DNA of 54,269 bases from Burkholderiaceae bacterium (GTDB taxonomy: Bacteria; Pseudomonadota; Gammaproteobacteria; Burkholderiales; Burkholderiaceae), in contig CANFOT010000008.1 in NCBI GenBank assembly GCA_947448625.1, forward strand, positions 1 to 54,269, read 5' to 3'. Made by a program: the position numbers and the translations under genes. Positions 7,035 to 15,519 of the stretch are shown in pieces; position 1 is the stretch's first letter; every line of letters begins with the position of its first letter. A model generated the notes under the pieces. That model saw only the letters and a list, made by a program, of their open reading frames with translations. It did not search any database and was not told the DNA's origin.

Positions 7035-8633
7035 ATGCAAATTACCAGAGTTATTTTCCCTCTCCTTGTTTTGATTGAAGTAATTTTTTTTGCTCAACCA
7101 GTATTTGCCTTTGATAAAGTTGCACTGCAATTGAAATGGTCGCATTCCTATCAGTTTGCCGGGTATTACGTTGCTAAAGAGTTGGGGTATTACCAAGCCG
7201 CAGGCATGGATGTTGATATCAGGGCATTGCAACCTAATATGGATGTTGTGCAAGAAGTGGTATCGGGGAGGGCAAACTATGGAACTGGCGCAAGCGGTTT
7301 ATTAGTTGCTCGTCAAAATGGTGCGCCGGTGATTGTGTTAGCCACCATCTTTCAGCATTCCCCTTATGTATTAATTATCAAGAAATTTAAAGACGATCAA
7401 TCCATTCAATCATTAAGCAATAAGCCGATATTTTTGAGACGTCTGTCAGACGAGTTATTCGTTTATCTCAAACGTCAGAATATTGATCTTTCTGGTCTCA
7501 AAGCAATGTCTCCTAGTATGGATACGGTTGAGCAATTGATTTCTGGAAAAGTGGCGGCGATTTCAGGCTACATTAGTAATGAGCCTTATCGCCTACTTGA
7601 AAAAGGCTTTCCCTACCAAGTCTATAGCCCCCGCAGTATTGGCATCGATATGTATGGTGATAATCTATTTACGACCAATTCAGAGCAGGATCAGCATCCA
7701 GAGAGAACTGAGCGTTTTCGGCTGGCTAGTCTGCAAGGTTGGGAGTATGCACTGAGTCATCCCGCCGAAACAGCGGAAATAATTCAGAAATACGCCCCTA
7801 GTGAAACTGCTAAGAAAATCAAATTTGAATCCGAGAAAATCAACCCACTTATTAGGGCTGACCTGGTTCCTATTGGATATATGAATCAGGCTCGGTGGGA
7901 GCATACCGTCAATATCTATAAAGAGGCGGGCGCATTAGACTCCAATTTTTCGATCGACGGCTTTGTGTATAACCCCAACCCCAAAAAAAATCTTAGCATT
8001 CTTTATAGCACATTCATATTAACGCTGATTGCACTCTTTATAGTAGGAGCAGTGGTTTATTACATTTGGCGACTAAATCAACGTTTGCGAAATACGCTGT
8101 CACAAGTACAGCACCTTGCACATCACGACATCTTAACTGGCCTGCCAAATAGGGCATTGTTTGTTGATCGACTGCAGCGGGCGATATTAAAAACCCGACG
8201 TGAAAAATCCCTCTTTGCACTCCTCTATATTGATATTGATCGCTTTAAGCAGATTAATGACCAATATGGCCATGCGGCTGGAGATGAGGTGCTTAAAGCT
8301 TGCTGCAATCGGATGATGGCCTGTATACGGGATTCAGATTCCATAGGCCGCCTGGGTGGCGATGAGTTTGTTGTTCTGCTGGAGGATTTGCACAGCCCTC
8401 AGGATGCCCTGGAAATTGCTAAAAAATTTCAGGCAGGTATTTCTATGGGGGTTGCTTCTGGAGGAGAGTTAATTGCTACTTCCATCAGCATTGGAATAGC
8501 CATATTCCCAACAGACTCAGATAGTGAAGAGGGCTTATTTAAGCGCGCTGATACTGCGATGTATCGTTCGAAGCAGAATGGTAGAAGCTCGATTCATCTT
8601 TATTCAGAAGTGAATGGCAACCCCCAAGGGTAG
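7035..8633 (+). CDS. Diguanylate cyclase with periplasmic NMT1/THI5-like sensor domain
   Basis: Predicted membrane-bound cyclase making c-di-GMP from two GTP, 532 aa from ATG 7035 (TTG 7020 would only lengthen the leader). A signal peptide ends near VFA. Residues about 25-310 form an NMT1/THI5-type solute-binding domain (KVALQLKWSHSYQFAGYYVA, YYQAAGMDVDI), the fold used for thiamine-pyrimidine precursors and similar ligands. A membrane helix follows (about 322-345), then a GGDEF domain with an intact active site (GGDEF at 441-445), the DxLTGLPNR entry motif, and an RDSD inhibitory site placed five residues before GGDEF. The protein should therefore be active and product-inhibited. The ligand is unknown. 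The phosphodiesterase gene begins five bases after its stop. Confidence 0.9.
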   Translation: MQITRVIFPLLVLIEVIFFAQPVFAFDKVALQLKWSHSYQFAGYYVAKELGYYQAAGMDVDIRALQPNMDVVQEVVSGRANYGTGASGLLVARQNGAPVIVLATIFQHSPYVLIIKKFKDDQSIQSLSNKPIFLRRLSDELFVYLKRQNIDLSGLKAMSPSMDTVEQLISGKVAAISGYISNEPYRLLEKGFPYQVYSPRSIGIDMYGDNLFTTNSEQDQHPERTERFRLASLQGWEYALSHPAETAEIIQKYAPSETAKKIKFESEKINPLIRADLVPIGYMNQARWEHTVNIYKEAGALDSNFSIDGFVYNPNPKKNLSILYSTFILTLIALFIVGAVVYYIWRLNQRLRNTLSQVQHLAHHDILTGLPNRALFVDRLQRAILKTRREKSLFALLYIDIDRFKQINDQYGHAAGDEVLKACCNRMMACIRDSDSIGRLGGDEFVVLLEDLHSPQDALEIAKKFQAGISMGVASGGELIATSISIGIAIFPTDSDSEEGLFKRADTAMYRSKQNGRSSIHLYSEVNGNPQG

Positions 8634-8638
8634 AAGCT

Positions 8639-10393
8639 ATGGATTTATTTAATAAGGCCTTTTATCTATCGTTTGGTTTAATCGTTTTAGTAATCTATCT
8701 AGGCACGATTAGCCATCCAGAGATTAAGACTCAGCAGCGCGCCTATTATTTATGGCCAATCGCTTTATTGCTGATGGTTACCTCATGCGCAGGATTTTTC
8801 CTTGCTGGCTATCAGCCCGTCTTTTTCTTATCACTAGCCAATACTAGTTTGGCTTTCTCCTCTATTGCAATTGCCCTATTCCTCCATTCTTGGGATAGGT
8901 CTAATGTGATTATAAAAATCAGGAGTTTTTGGATTGCTTATGCCATTTTTTTGGTGGCCTATGAGTTCTTTAGGGTTTACGGCTCGTTTAGTGCCCGCGT
9001 TTATTTTATGACCACATTATTGGGTGCCACCAGCCTTTTTGCTCTTGTTGAGTTGTATCTGGTTCCTAAACAAGAGCGCTCCAGTCAATTCATTGTTCTG
9101 AAAATTACATTTATTGCTCATTTTTTAATTATCGTTACTCGTATTTTTGCTATTACCTTTGATATTGCTGCCTCAAGTATGGTTAGCACGATCTATCAGG
9201 AGGCTCCATTTACTGGCATGCTCCGTGCCCTGGGCATTGCATCTAATCTACTGATTTATTTAGCTATCGGAAATATTCTGATTGAAAAGGTATGGAAAAA
9301 AGAAGAAAAAAAATCCACCAATAACGAACTCAAAATGTTGGCCAGCTTAAACGCCTTAGCCATTGCACGCGATAACGAAACCGGAGCCCATATCCTGCGC
9401 ACACAAGCCTATGCTCGGCGGATTGCGTGGAGGTTGAAAGAGCAGGGCTTATACCTTGATAAGCTGAGTGATAAAGCGATTGACCGAATTCATGGTGCGG
9501 CACCACTGCATGACATCGGAAAGGTAGGTATTCCAGATTCTATTTTTTACAAAAATGGGCCTTTGAGTAATGTGGAGTGGGCGGTAATGAAGACCCACAC
9601 CATGATTGGCGAAACAGTGTTGCAATCCGCAAAGTCCCAATTTTCTGAAGAAGCCGATGAGCAAGAGGAGGACGTCATTGATGTAGCTATCCAAATGGCG
9701 GGATCTCACCACGAACAGTGGAATGGTAGTGGCTATCCCCGAGGTCTGATTGGTGAGCAGATCCCACTTCCAGCCAGAATTATGTCGCTAGTTGATATGT
9801 ATGACGCCCTCATTAGTGAGCGTGTCTATAAAGAAGGCTGGAGCCATGAGCAGGCAATAGCAGAGATTGTCTCAAAGAAGAATAGCCATTTTGATCCTAG
9901 CATTGTTGAGGCATTCATTTTGGAGCAAGACCATTTTCGGGAAATTGCCCAGCGCCATCGGGATGAAATCTCCGAATTCAGAAATTTTCGCGATGCGGCA
10001 CAGCAGTCCAGTGATCACAAATTACGCAGACCAGAAGACCGCTTCATTACCTTATTTGCCCATGCCCCGATCGGCATGGCTTTAGTAGATCATAGTTCGG
10101 GTAATTTCATTGATGTCAATGAGGCGCTGCTCAATTACACCCAATATACAAAAGAAGAATTCCTAAAATTATCTTTCTGGGATATCACTCCCCGAGAGTA
10201 TGACTCTCAAGAACAAGAGCAAATAGCAACATTAAATAGAACGGGATCGTTTGGCCCCAATTACAAAGAATATATTCGTAAGGATGGAACACGTTTTCCG
10301 ATCTCGATTCGAGGTTTTATGCTGACCGACGTAGACGGACGAAAGTTAGTCTGGGGAATTATTGAGGATCTCAGTAAGGGTGCGGTAGCTTGA
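8639..10393 (+). CDS. Membrane HD-GYP phosphodiesterase with C-terminal PAS domain
   Basis: Predicted c-di-GMP-degrading enzyme, 584 aa. The first 220 residues contain about seven hydrophobic segments forming an integral membrane sensor of unrecognised type. An HD-GYP domain follows (about 235-440): LHDIGKVG with His291-Asp292, then SHHEQWNGSGYP at about 357-367. The usual Asp of HHExxDGxGYP is Asn here, but the HD pair, HH and GYP are intact. A PAS domain closes the protein (about 465-580, FITLFAHAPIGMALVD ... KEYIRKDGTRFPI). A PAS after, rather than before, the output domain is less common. It is the second gene of a three-gene operon: 5 bases from the cyclase and a 4-base overlap with the channel gene. 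Confidence 0.9.
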   Translation: MDLFNKAFYLSFGLIVLVIYLGTISHPEIKTQQRAYYLWPIALLLMVTSCAGFFLAGYQPVFFLSLANTSLAFSSIAIALFLHSWDRSNVIIKIRSFWIAYAIFLVAYEFFRVYGSFSARVYFMTTLLGATSLFALVELYLVPKQERSSQFIVLKITFIAHFLIIVTRIFAITFDIAASSMVSTIYQEAPFTGMLRALGIASNLLIYLAIGNILIEKVWKKEEKKSTNNELKMLASLNALAIARDNETGAHILRTQAYARRIAWRLKEQGLYLDKLSDKAIDRIHGAAPLHDIGKVGIPDSIFYKNGPLSNVEWAVMKTHTMIGETVLQSAKSQFSEEADEQEEDVIDVAIQMAGSHHEQWNGSGYPRGLIGEQIPLPARIMSLVDMYDALISERVYKEGWSHEQAIAEIVSKKNSHFDPSIVEAFILEQDHFREIAQRHRDEISEFRNFRDAAQQSSDHKLRRPEDRFITLFAHAPIGMALVDHSSGNFIDVNEALLNYTQYTKEEFLKLSFWDITPREYDSQEQEQIATLNRTGSFGPNYKEYIRKDGTRFPISIRGFMLTDVDGRKLVWGIIEDLSKGAVA

Positions 10394-11847
10394 GACTGCT
10401 CAAAAGTAGAGCCTTCTTAAACCTGATTGTTTGGGCCTTATTAGGCCTAAATCTTGCGTTACTTTATTGGCTGAATATGCATGCTGGCTCAATGTGGGGC
10501 TGGCATGTTACAGACTTTACGATAGCGCATGCTTTTGGTGAATTGGATGCTGCTGCAATTATTCAGTTTGTGCTATTTGCAGTTTTAGCCGACCTGGTGA
10601 TGCGCAACTCTGTCGCCAGCTTCAATGCCCGCTCTAGAAAGTCACAGATTCCCGAAATTCTGGTGCATTGTTTCAGCATCTTAATTTATGGCTTATTTGG
10701 TTTAGCTGGATTTATTCTGCTTTATGACCATTCAGTTAGCAATCTCGTGGCAGCCTCTGGCGCTATTGGATTGAGTATTGGTTATGTATGCAGGGATTTC
10801 ATTGCGGACGTGGTCAATAGTATTGTCATTCAAACGGATAGGCTGATTGCAATTCATGATTGGATTGAAGTCACGGGCGGTGTGCGCCCAATTTTTTATC
10901 AGGTGGTGCAATTTGATCATCGCATGGTGACCCTTAGAGATGAATATGACTATCTGGTCAGAATCCCTAACACTCGATTCATGGGGCTAAGCTATATTAA
11001 CCTGAGTAAGCAGGCGCCTGGCCAGGGATCTCGAAGATCCCTGGAGATTCAGCTGGATTGCTTAAATCACTCTGACAAGGTGTTAGAAATATTAAATCTA
11101 GCCCTTGAAGCCCTTCAAGATCGTGACAAGAATTTCGTGCACACTTATTTCTGTGGTCTTAATAAGATAGCTGGGGGCTTTGCGACTTATAAGATTCTTT
11201 ATGAATGCATCCCGAGCATGAAAGTCTCCGCCTCAGAATCTGCTGTGATGAAGATGGTGGCTCGCTTCTTGACGGCTGCCGGTATTAATACTGGTTTCTC
11301 TGTGGACGTGCAGGCTCTAGATAAACATTTATCTAAGACCTCGAATCGTTTCCATGACATATATGAATTTAGTATTCTGAGGGCTCTCAGCGATGAAGAG
11401 GCGGTGCAACTATCTAAAACAGCTATGGTGGTGAATTGCTTTAAAGGAGAGCAGCTAATTCATCAAGGCGATCAAGCTGACAGTATGTTCTTAGTGTCCG
11501 AAGGCTCCCTAGAAGTCAAAATTCGCGATAAAAATGATCAGTTGGTTACCGTGGCATCCTTATGGCCTGGCGACTGTGTAGGGGAGATGTCTTTGCTGAC
11601 TGGTGCCCCTAGATCGGCTGATGTTTTCGCAAGGGTGGATGCCGTTCTTGTGGAGATTAAAAAAGAGAATGTGGCACCCATTCTCGAGTCTAATCCACGT
11701 TTGATCAATGAGATCTCAGAGCTTCTCGCTAAACGTCAGGCGGATTCAGCATCCAAAACTAGCGGAGAGGTGCTAGATGGCTTGCGCACTCAAAGTGAGA
11801 ATCTCGCCAAGAGGATATTGAACTTCTTCTTCAGAGGTCGACCTTAA
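10390..11847 (+). CDS. MscS-family channel with C-terminal cyclic-nucleotide-binding domain
   Basis: Small-conductance mechanosensitive-type channel fused to a Crp-like ligand domain (bCNG type), 485 aa. It begins at a TTG inside the preceding stop (TTGA overlap), so it is likely translationally coupled. Several N-terminal helices lead to the pore-lining region (LVAASGAIGLSIGYVCRDF, about 117-136) and the MscS beta domain (IAIHDWIEV, RIPNTRFMGLSYINLS). Residues about 340-450 are a cNMP-binding domain with a good phosphate-binding cassette, GEMSLLTGAPRSADV (about 397-411). In characterised bCNG proteins cAMP or cGMP opens the channel. Here the operon partners make and break c-di-GMP, so either the ligand differs or the operon joins two nucleotide signals; this cannot be decided from sequence. 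Confidence 0.9.
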   Translation: MRLLKSRAFLNLIVWALLGLNLALLYWLNMHAGSMWGWHVTDFTIAHAFGELDAAAIIQFVLFAVLADLVMRNSVASFNARSRKSQIPEILVHCFSILIYGLFGLAGFILLYDHSVSNLVAASGAIGLSIGYVCRDFIADVVNSIVIQTDRLIAIHDWIEVTGGVRPIFYQVVQFDHRMVTLRDEYDYLVRIPNTRFMGLSYINLSKQAPGQGSRRSLEIQLDCLNHSDKVLEILNLALEALQDRDKNFVHTYFCGLNKIAGGFATYKILYECIPSMKVSASESAVMKMVARFLTAAGINTGFSVDVQALDKHLSKTSNRFHDIYEFSILRALSDEEAVQLSKTAMVVNCFKGEQLIHQGDQADSMFLVSEGSLEVKIRDKNDQLVTVASLWPGDCVGEMSLLTGAPRSADVFARVDAVLVEIKKENVAPILESNPRLINEISELLAKRQADSASKTSGEVLDGLRTQSENLAKRILNFFFRGRP

Positions 11848-11906
11848 TTAAGATCAGCCTGGTGTTAGCTTGAGATTTTAGAACTCAAGGTATAGTTTGC
11901 TTGCCG

Positions 11907-13235
11907 ATGACCGAATTTACCCCCGCAATTTCCCCTGATATTGAAATCACCCCTGAATACCAGGACGTAATCGACGCCATTGAGCGTCATGACCCTTATA
12001 TTTTTGTGAGCGGTAAGGCGGGTACTGGCAAGACAACCTTAATTGGTTACCTGCGAGAGAACATTCCCGGCAATGTAGTGGTAGTGGCGCCAACTGGTGT
12101 GGCTGCACTACAAGTGAAGGGTGTCACGATTCACTCTTTCTTTCGCTTACCGCCACGCTTGATATTCCCAGAAGAAGATATCAAGCCCTTAAAAGACAAG
12201 CGCCTCTATAAAGACATCCGCTTGCTCATCATTGATGAGATCTCTATGGTGAGGGCGGATGTGGTCGATGCGATGGATTTATTCCTGCGCGCCAATGGCC
12301 CGCACAAGAGCCAACCCTTTGGTGGCATTCAGGTGATGTTTGTGGGGGACTTATTCCAGTTACCTCCCGTGGTTTCCAATGCTGATATGCAAGTGCTCGC
12401 TGAGCGCGGATACGAAGGACCATACTTCTTCTGTGCCATGGCCTTGCATCGTAAAGATGTGACCATGGTGGAGTTATCCAAGATCTTCCGCCAAAAAGAT
12501 GCGCATTTTGCAGGCCTACTCAATCAAATCCGTATCAATCAAGATATTGATGAAGCGCTTGATACCTTAAATGCTGTTTGTTATGAAACCAAAAAAGAGG
12601 CTGATGAACAAACCATCACCTTAACTACAACCAATGCGCGCGCAGACCAAATTAATGGTGCAGGCTTGCGAGCATTAACTACTGATGCCAAGGTCTATAC
12701 CGGTAATAGCACCGGTAAGTTCAATGTGGATGATCGTAATTTGCCGTCACCTAATCATTTAACCCTGAAGGTTGGCGCTAAGGTGATGTTTACCGCAACC
12801 GATAGTAACTTTCCTAAGCGTTGGGTGAACGGCACCATCGGGGTAGTTCGTGAACTACTTCCAAATACCGTGAAGGTGATGGTGCAGAACGGCCCTTACT
12901 CAAATACAGTTGAAGTCAAAGGTCATCAGTGGGAATCTTATCGCTACGACCATGACATGATGTCTGGAAAGATCTCGCCAAACATCATTGGCACCTTTGT
13001 GCAGATCCCTTTAATGCTAGCTTGGGCGGTAACTATTCATAAGAGTCAGGGCAAGACCCTGGATAAGATCAAAGTAGACCTCTCATCAGGAGCCTTTGCA
13101 TCAGGGCAGGTCTATGTAGCACTAAGTCGCTGCACCTCGATTGAAGGCATCACTCTAGAGCGCCCAATCCAACCCAAGGATGTAAGCTGCGACCAAGAGG
13201 TGAAGCGCTTCTATCTCAATTGTTTGCCTGGTTAA
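11907..13235 (+). CDS. PIF1-like superfamily 1B DNA helicase
   Basis: ATP-dependent helicase of the PIF1/RRM3 type, about 442 aa, compact with no extra domains. Visible motifs in order: Walker A GKAGTGKTT (about 36-44), motif Ia VVVAPTGVAALQ, HSFFRLPP, Walker B LLIIDEISM, motif III FVGDLFQLPPV, LSKIFRQKD, motif V WAVTIHKSQGKTLDKI and motif VI VYVALSRC. All catalytic motifs are present, so an active enzyme is expected. The family unwinds 5'-to-3' and often acts on G-quadruplexes and forked DNA; the bacterial role is less clear. TTG 11901 could extend it by two residues. It is not obviously in an operon; the MazE promoter lies just downstream. Confidence 0.9.
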   Translation: MTEFTPAISPDIEITPEYQDVIDAIERHDPYIFVSGKAGTGKTTLIGYLRENIPGNVVVVAPTGVAALQVKGVTIHSFFRLPPRLIFPEEDIKPLKDKRLYKDIRLLIIDEISMVRADVVDAMDLFLRANGPHKSQPFGGIQVMFVGDLFQLPPVVSNADMQVLAERGYEGPYFFCAMALHRKDVTMVELSKIFRQKDAHFAGLLNQIRINQDIDEALDTLNAVCYETKKEADEQTITLTTTNARADQINGAGLRALTTDAKVYTGNSTGKFNVDDRNLPSPNHLTLKVGAKVMFTATDSNFPKRWVNGTIGVVRELLPNTVKVMVQNGPYSNTVEVKGHQWESYRYDHDMMSGKISPNIIGTFVQIPLMLAWAVTIHKSQGKTLDKIKVDLSSGAFASGQVYVALSRCTSIEGITLERPIQPKDVSCDQEVKRFYLNCLPG

Positions 13236-13248
13236 TCTCTATCAGGCC

Positions 13249-13277
13249 TTGACTTGGTAATGAAATAGTTATAACAT
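13249..13277 (+). promoter_or_regulatory. Promoter of mazEF, probably giving a leaderless or near-leaderless mRNA
   Basis: TTGACT (13249-13254) and TAACAT (13272-13277) are 17 bases apart; TATAAC at 13270 is the alternative -10. Transcription would start only about 4-7 bases before the ATG at 13288, and no Shine-Dalgarno is visible in front of that ATG. The GTTATAAC palindrome in the -10 region could be the autorepression operator. Confidence 0.5.
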
Positions 13278-13287
13278 TGTTATTACT

Positions 13288-13548
13288 ATGAAAAAACAGT
13301 TGCACCTTCAAATCCGTCAAATAGGCAACTCTCGTGGAGTGGTTATTCCTAAGGCTATCCTTGAGCAAATAGGATTTGATGATCAGGCTGACTTGGTGAT
13401 TGAGGGTGACAGACTTGTATTAAGTAAACCCAAAAAAAATCCCCGTGAAGGTTGGGCTGAGGATTCAAGAGCAATTGCCGAGGCTGGTGAAGACGAGTTA
13501 GTGTTGGGCGACTTTATGAATGAAGCTGATGAGGATTGGGTTTGGTAA
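13288..13548 (+). CDS. mazE: MazE-type antitoxin (AbrB/SpoVT fold)
   Basis: Antitoxin of 86 aa. The first 45 residues are the DNA-binding swapped-hairpin domain with the family pattern IRQIGNSRGVVIPKAIL ... ADLVIEGDRLVLSKP. The acidic C-terminal tail (EAGEDELVLGDFMNEADEDW) is the part that normally wraps and blocks MazF. The toxin gene overlaps its end by seven bases, the usual order and coupling. Complete and apparently functional. Autorepression with MazF is usual for the family. Confidence 0.93.
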   Translation: MKKQLHLQIRQIGNSRGVVIPKAILEQIGFDDQADLVIEGDRLVLSKPKKNPREGWAEDSRAIAEAGEDELVLGDFMNEADEDWVW

Positions 13549-13874
13549 AAAGTATCGTTTCACGCGGAGATATTTGGTTAATTAATCTAGATCCAACCAT
13601 AGGAAGTGAGATTAAAAAGACTCGACCATGCGTTGTTGTATCTCCGCAAGAGATGCATGACTTTTTGCGAACTGTGATTATTGCGCCAATGACCACAAAA
13701 GGAAGGGCAGCATCCTATCGCGTGCCGATTACGCACGATGGTCAAAAAGGTTTAGTCCTCTTGGATCAGATTCGCACAATAGATAAGGCCCGCCTAGTCA
13801 AACGATTGGGCGCAGTCAGCAATAAAACATTGGGAGCTAGTCTCGATATATTGCAGGCAACTTTTACGCCGTAG
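13542..13874 (+). CDS. mazF: MazF-type endoribonuclease toxin, TTG start
   Basis: PemK/MazF toxin of 110 aa that cleaves mRNA at short specific sequences. Typical N-terminus after the start, RGDIWLINLDPTIGSEIKKTRPCVVVSP, with the conserved R of KTRPCVVVSP, then APMTT and LLDQIRTIDKARL; all core motifs are intact. The start is a rare TTG at 13542, chosen because GAGGA (13531-13535) lies six bases upstream and the product then has normal family length. TTG 13536 lies directly against that Shine-Dalgarno. A weak start in an overlap fits the need to make less toxin than antitoxin. The cleavage specificity cannot be read from sequence. Confidence 0.92.
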   Translation: MVKSIVSRGDIWLINLDPTIGSEIKKTRPCVVVSPQEMHDFLRTVIIAPMTTKGRAASYRVPITHDGQKGLVLLDQIRTIDKARLVKRLGAVSNKTLGASLDILQATFTP

Positions 13875-13882
13875 TTGGAAAT

Positions 13883-15472
13883 CTAGAATCCCGCCGCAAA
13901 TCCATCGCGGCGATGATCGCTACCAGCAATATAGGCATCTTTAGTTTCTTCGCCCAGTAGCGAAATAGCTTGAGCGCTACCAAAGTCCAAACTGTTGGCT
14001 GGCATCACAGTCACTTCATGACCCATGGCTTTAAGCCCTTCAACTACTGCAGTTGGCATGGAAGCCTCTACAGTGAGTTTGCCCACATCATCGATTCTCC
14101 AGCGCGGTGCGTCTGAGCAAGCCTGTGGATTGAGATACTCATCCACAAAGCGCATCACAAACTGAATATGTCCTTGAGGTTGCATATTGCCACCCATCAC
14201 ACCAAATGCCATGGCCGGTTGAGCTCCTTTGGTAAGGAATGCCGGAATGATGGTGTGAAAAGGGCGCTTACCTGGTGCAACTTGATTAGGGTGACCATCC
14301 ACCAAGCTAAAGCTCATGCCGCGGTTATGGAATGCAATGCCACCAGGGGCAACAACGCCTGAACCAAAACCTTTGAAGTTGGACTGAATATAAGAAATCA
14401 TCATGCCGGATTGATCGGCAGCACAGAGATAAACAGTGCCACCGGCATGGGGATCTCCGGCGCCATAACTGCCCGCTTGATTGTGATTAATGAGCGCAGC
14501 ACGACTAGCCAAATAATCTCTATCTAGCAATGCGCTAGTAGGCACCTTCATCGAACTGGCATCGGATACGTGGGCATAGGCATCAGCAAAAGCAATACGC
14601 ATGGCTTCTACTTGCAGATGAATACGCTGCGCTGAGTTGGCTGGGTATTGTTTGACATTGGCAGCTTGCAAAATACCGAGCGCCATTTGTGCGACGATGC
14701 CTGAGCCGTTCGGTGGAATCTCATGCAGGGTGTAGTCACCATAATCAAAAGCTAATGGCTCAACCCATTCAGTTTGGTTGGCAGCAAAGTCAGCCATAGC
14801 GAAGCAGCCGCCAGTGCTTTGAGCAAAGTCAACCATGCTTTGAGCTAACTTACCGGTGTAAAAAGACTCGCCTTCAGTGTTGGCAATTTCACGTAAGGTG
14901 TTTGCTTGCGCAGGGTAGCGCCAGAGCTGACCGGCTGTAGGCGCTTTGCCCTCAATCAAAAAGGATTCGCTAAAGCCCGGCTGGTTCTTCAGGATTGAAA
15001 TGGCTTCACGCCACTGACGTGCAATCACAGGTGATACTGGAAAGCCATTCTCCGCATAATCAATCGCACGCTGAAAGAGTTGCGCAAAAGGGAGCTTGCC
15101 AAATTTACGTGATAGTTCAATCCAGCCGGAGACCATGCCGGGTACAGTGACGGTATTCCAGCCAATCAAATCCATTGCTGCTTTGCCGGCAAAATAATCT
15201 GGGGTCCACGCTGCAGGCGCACGACCAGATGCATTCATGCCATGGAGTTTCTTGCCATCCCAAATCAACGCGAAGCCATCGCCGCCTAAGCCATTCATAG
15301 TGGGTTCGACCACCGTGAGCGTGATTGCAGTAGCCAAGGCTGCATCAACAGCATTGCCGCCGTTTTGCAGTGCCTCAATGCCCGCTTGTGTAGCCAAAGG
15401 CTGTGAGCTAGCAACGATATTCTTGGCGAGTACGGGGGCGCGGCCGCCACCAAAGGGAGGGGAAATCAACAT
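13883..15472 (-). CDS. Gamma-glutamyltransferase family N-terminal-nucleophile hydrolase
   Basis: Protein of 529 aa that should self-cleave into two subunits and hydrolyse or transfer gamma-glutamyl groups (glutathione or similar amides). Family signatures: ASSQPLATQAGIEALQNGGNAVDAA near the N-terminus, NGLGGDGFALI, and the processing site AGG-Thr346-VYL, where Thr346 would be the nucleophile. Downstream are SNFKGFGSG and FGVMGGNMQPQGH. No signal peptide is visible from the chosen ATG, so it may be cytoplasmic, unlike the periplasmic E. coli Ggt. It lies 47 bases after a TctC-type binding protein on the same strand, so the two may be co-transcribed. Physiological substrate unknown. Confidence 0.88.
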   Translation of the reverse strand: MLISPPFGGGRAPVLAKNIVASSQPLATQAGIEALQNGGNAVDAALATAITLTVVEPTMNGLGGDGFALIWDGKKLHGMNASGRAPAAWTPDYFAGKAAMDLIGWNTVTVPGMVSGWIELSRKFGKLPFAQLFQRAIDYAENGFPVSPVIARQWREAISILKNQPGFSESFLIEGKAPTAGQLWRYPAQANTLREIANTEGESFYTGKLAQSMVDFAQSTGGCFAMADFAANQTEWVEPLAFDYGDYTLHEIPPNGSGIVAQMALGILQAANVKQYPANSAQRIHLQVEAMRIAFADAYAHVSDASSMKVPTSALLDRDYLASRAALINHNQAGSYGAGDPHAGGTVYLCAADQSGMMISYIQSNFKGFGSGVVAPGGIAFHNRGMSFSLVDGHPNQVAPGKRPFHTIIPAFLTKGAQPAMAFGVMGGNMQPQGHIQFVMRFVDEYLNPQACSDAPRWRIDDVGKLTVEASMPTAVVEGLKAMGHEVTVMPANSLDFGSAQAISLLGEETKDAYIAGSDHRRDGFAAGF

Positions 15473-15519
15473 GGTTCTAATCTATTCAATAAAAGAGTGT
15501 GCGTACGACTAATGTGTTG

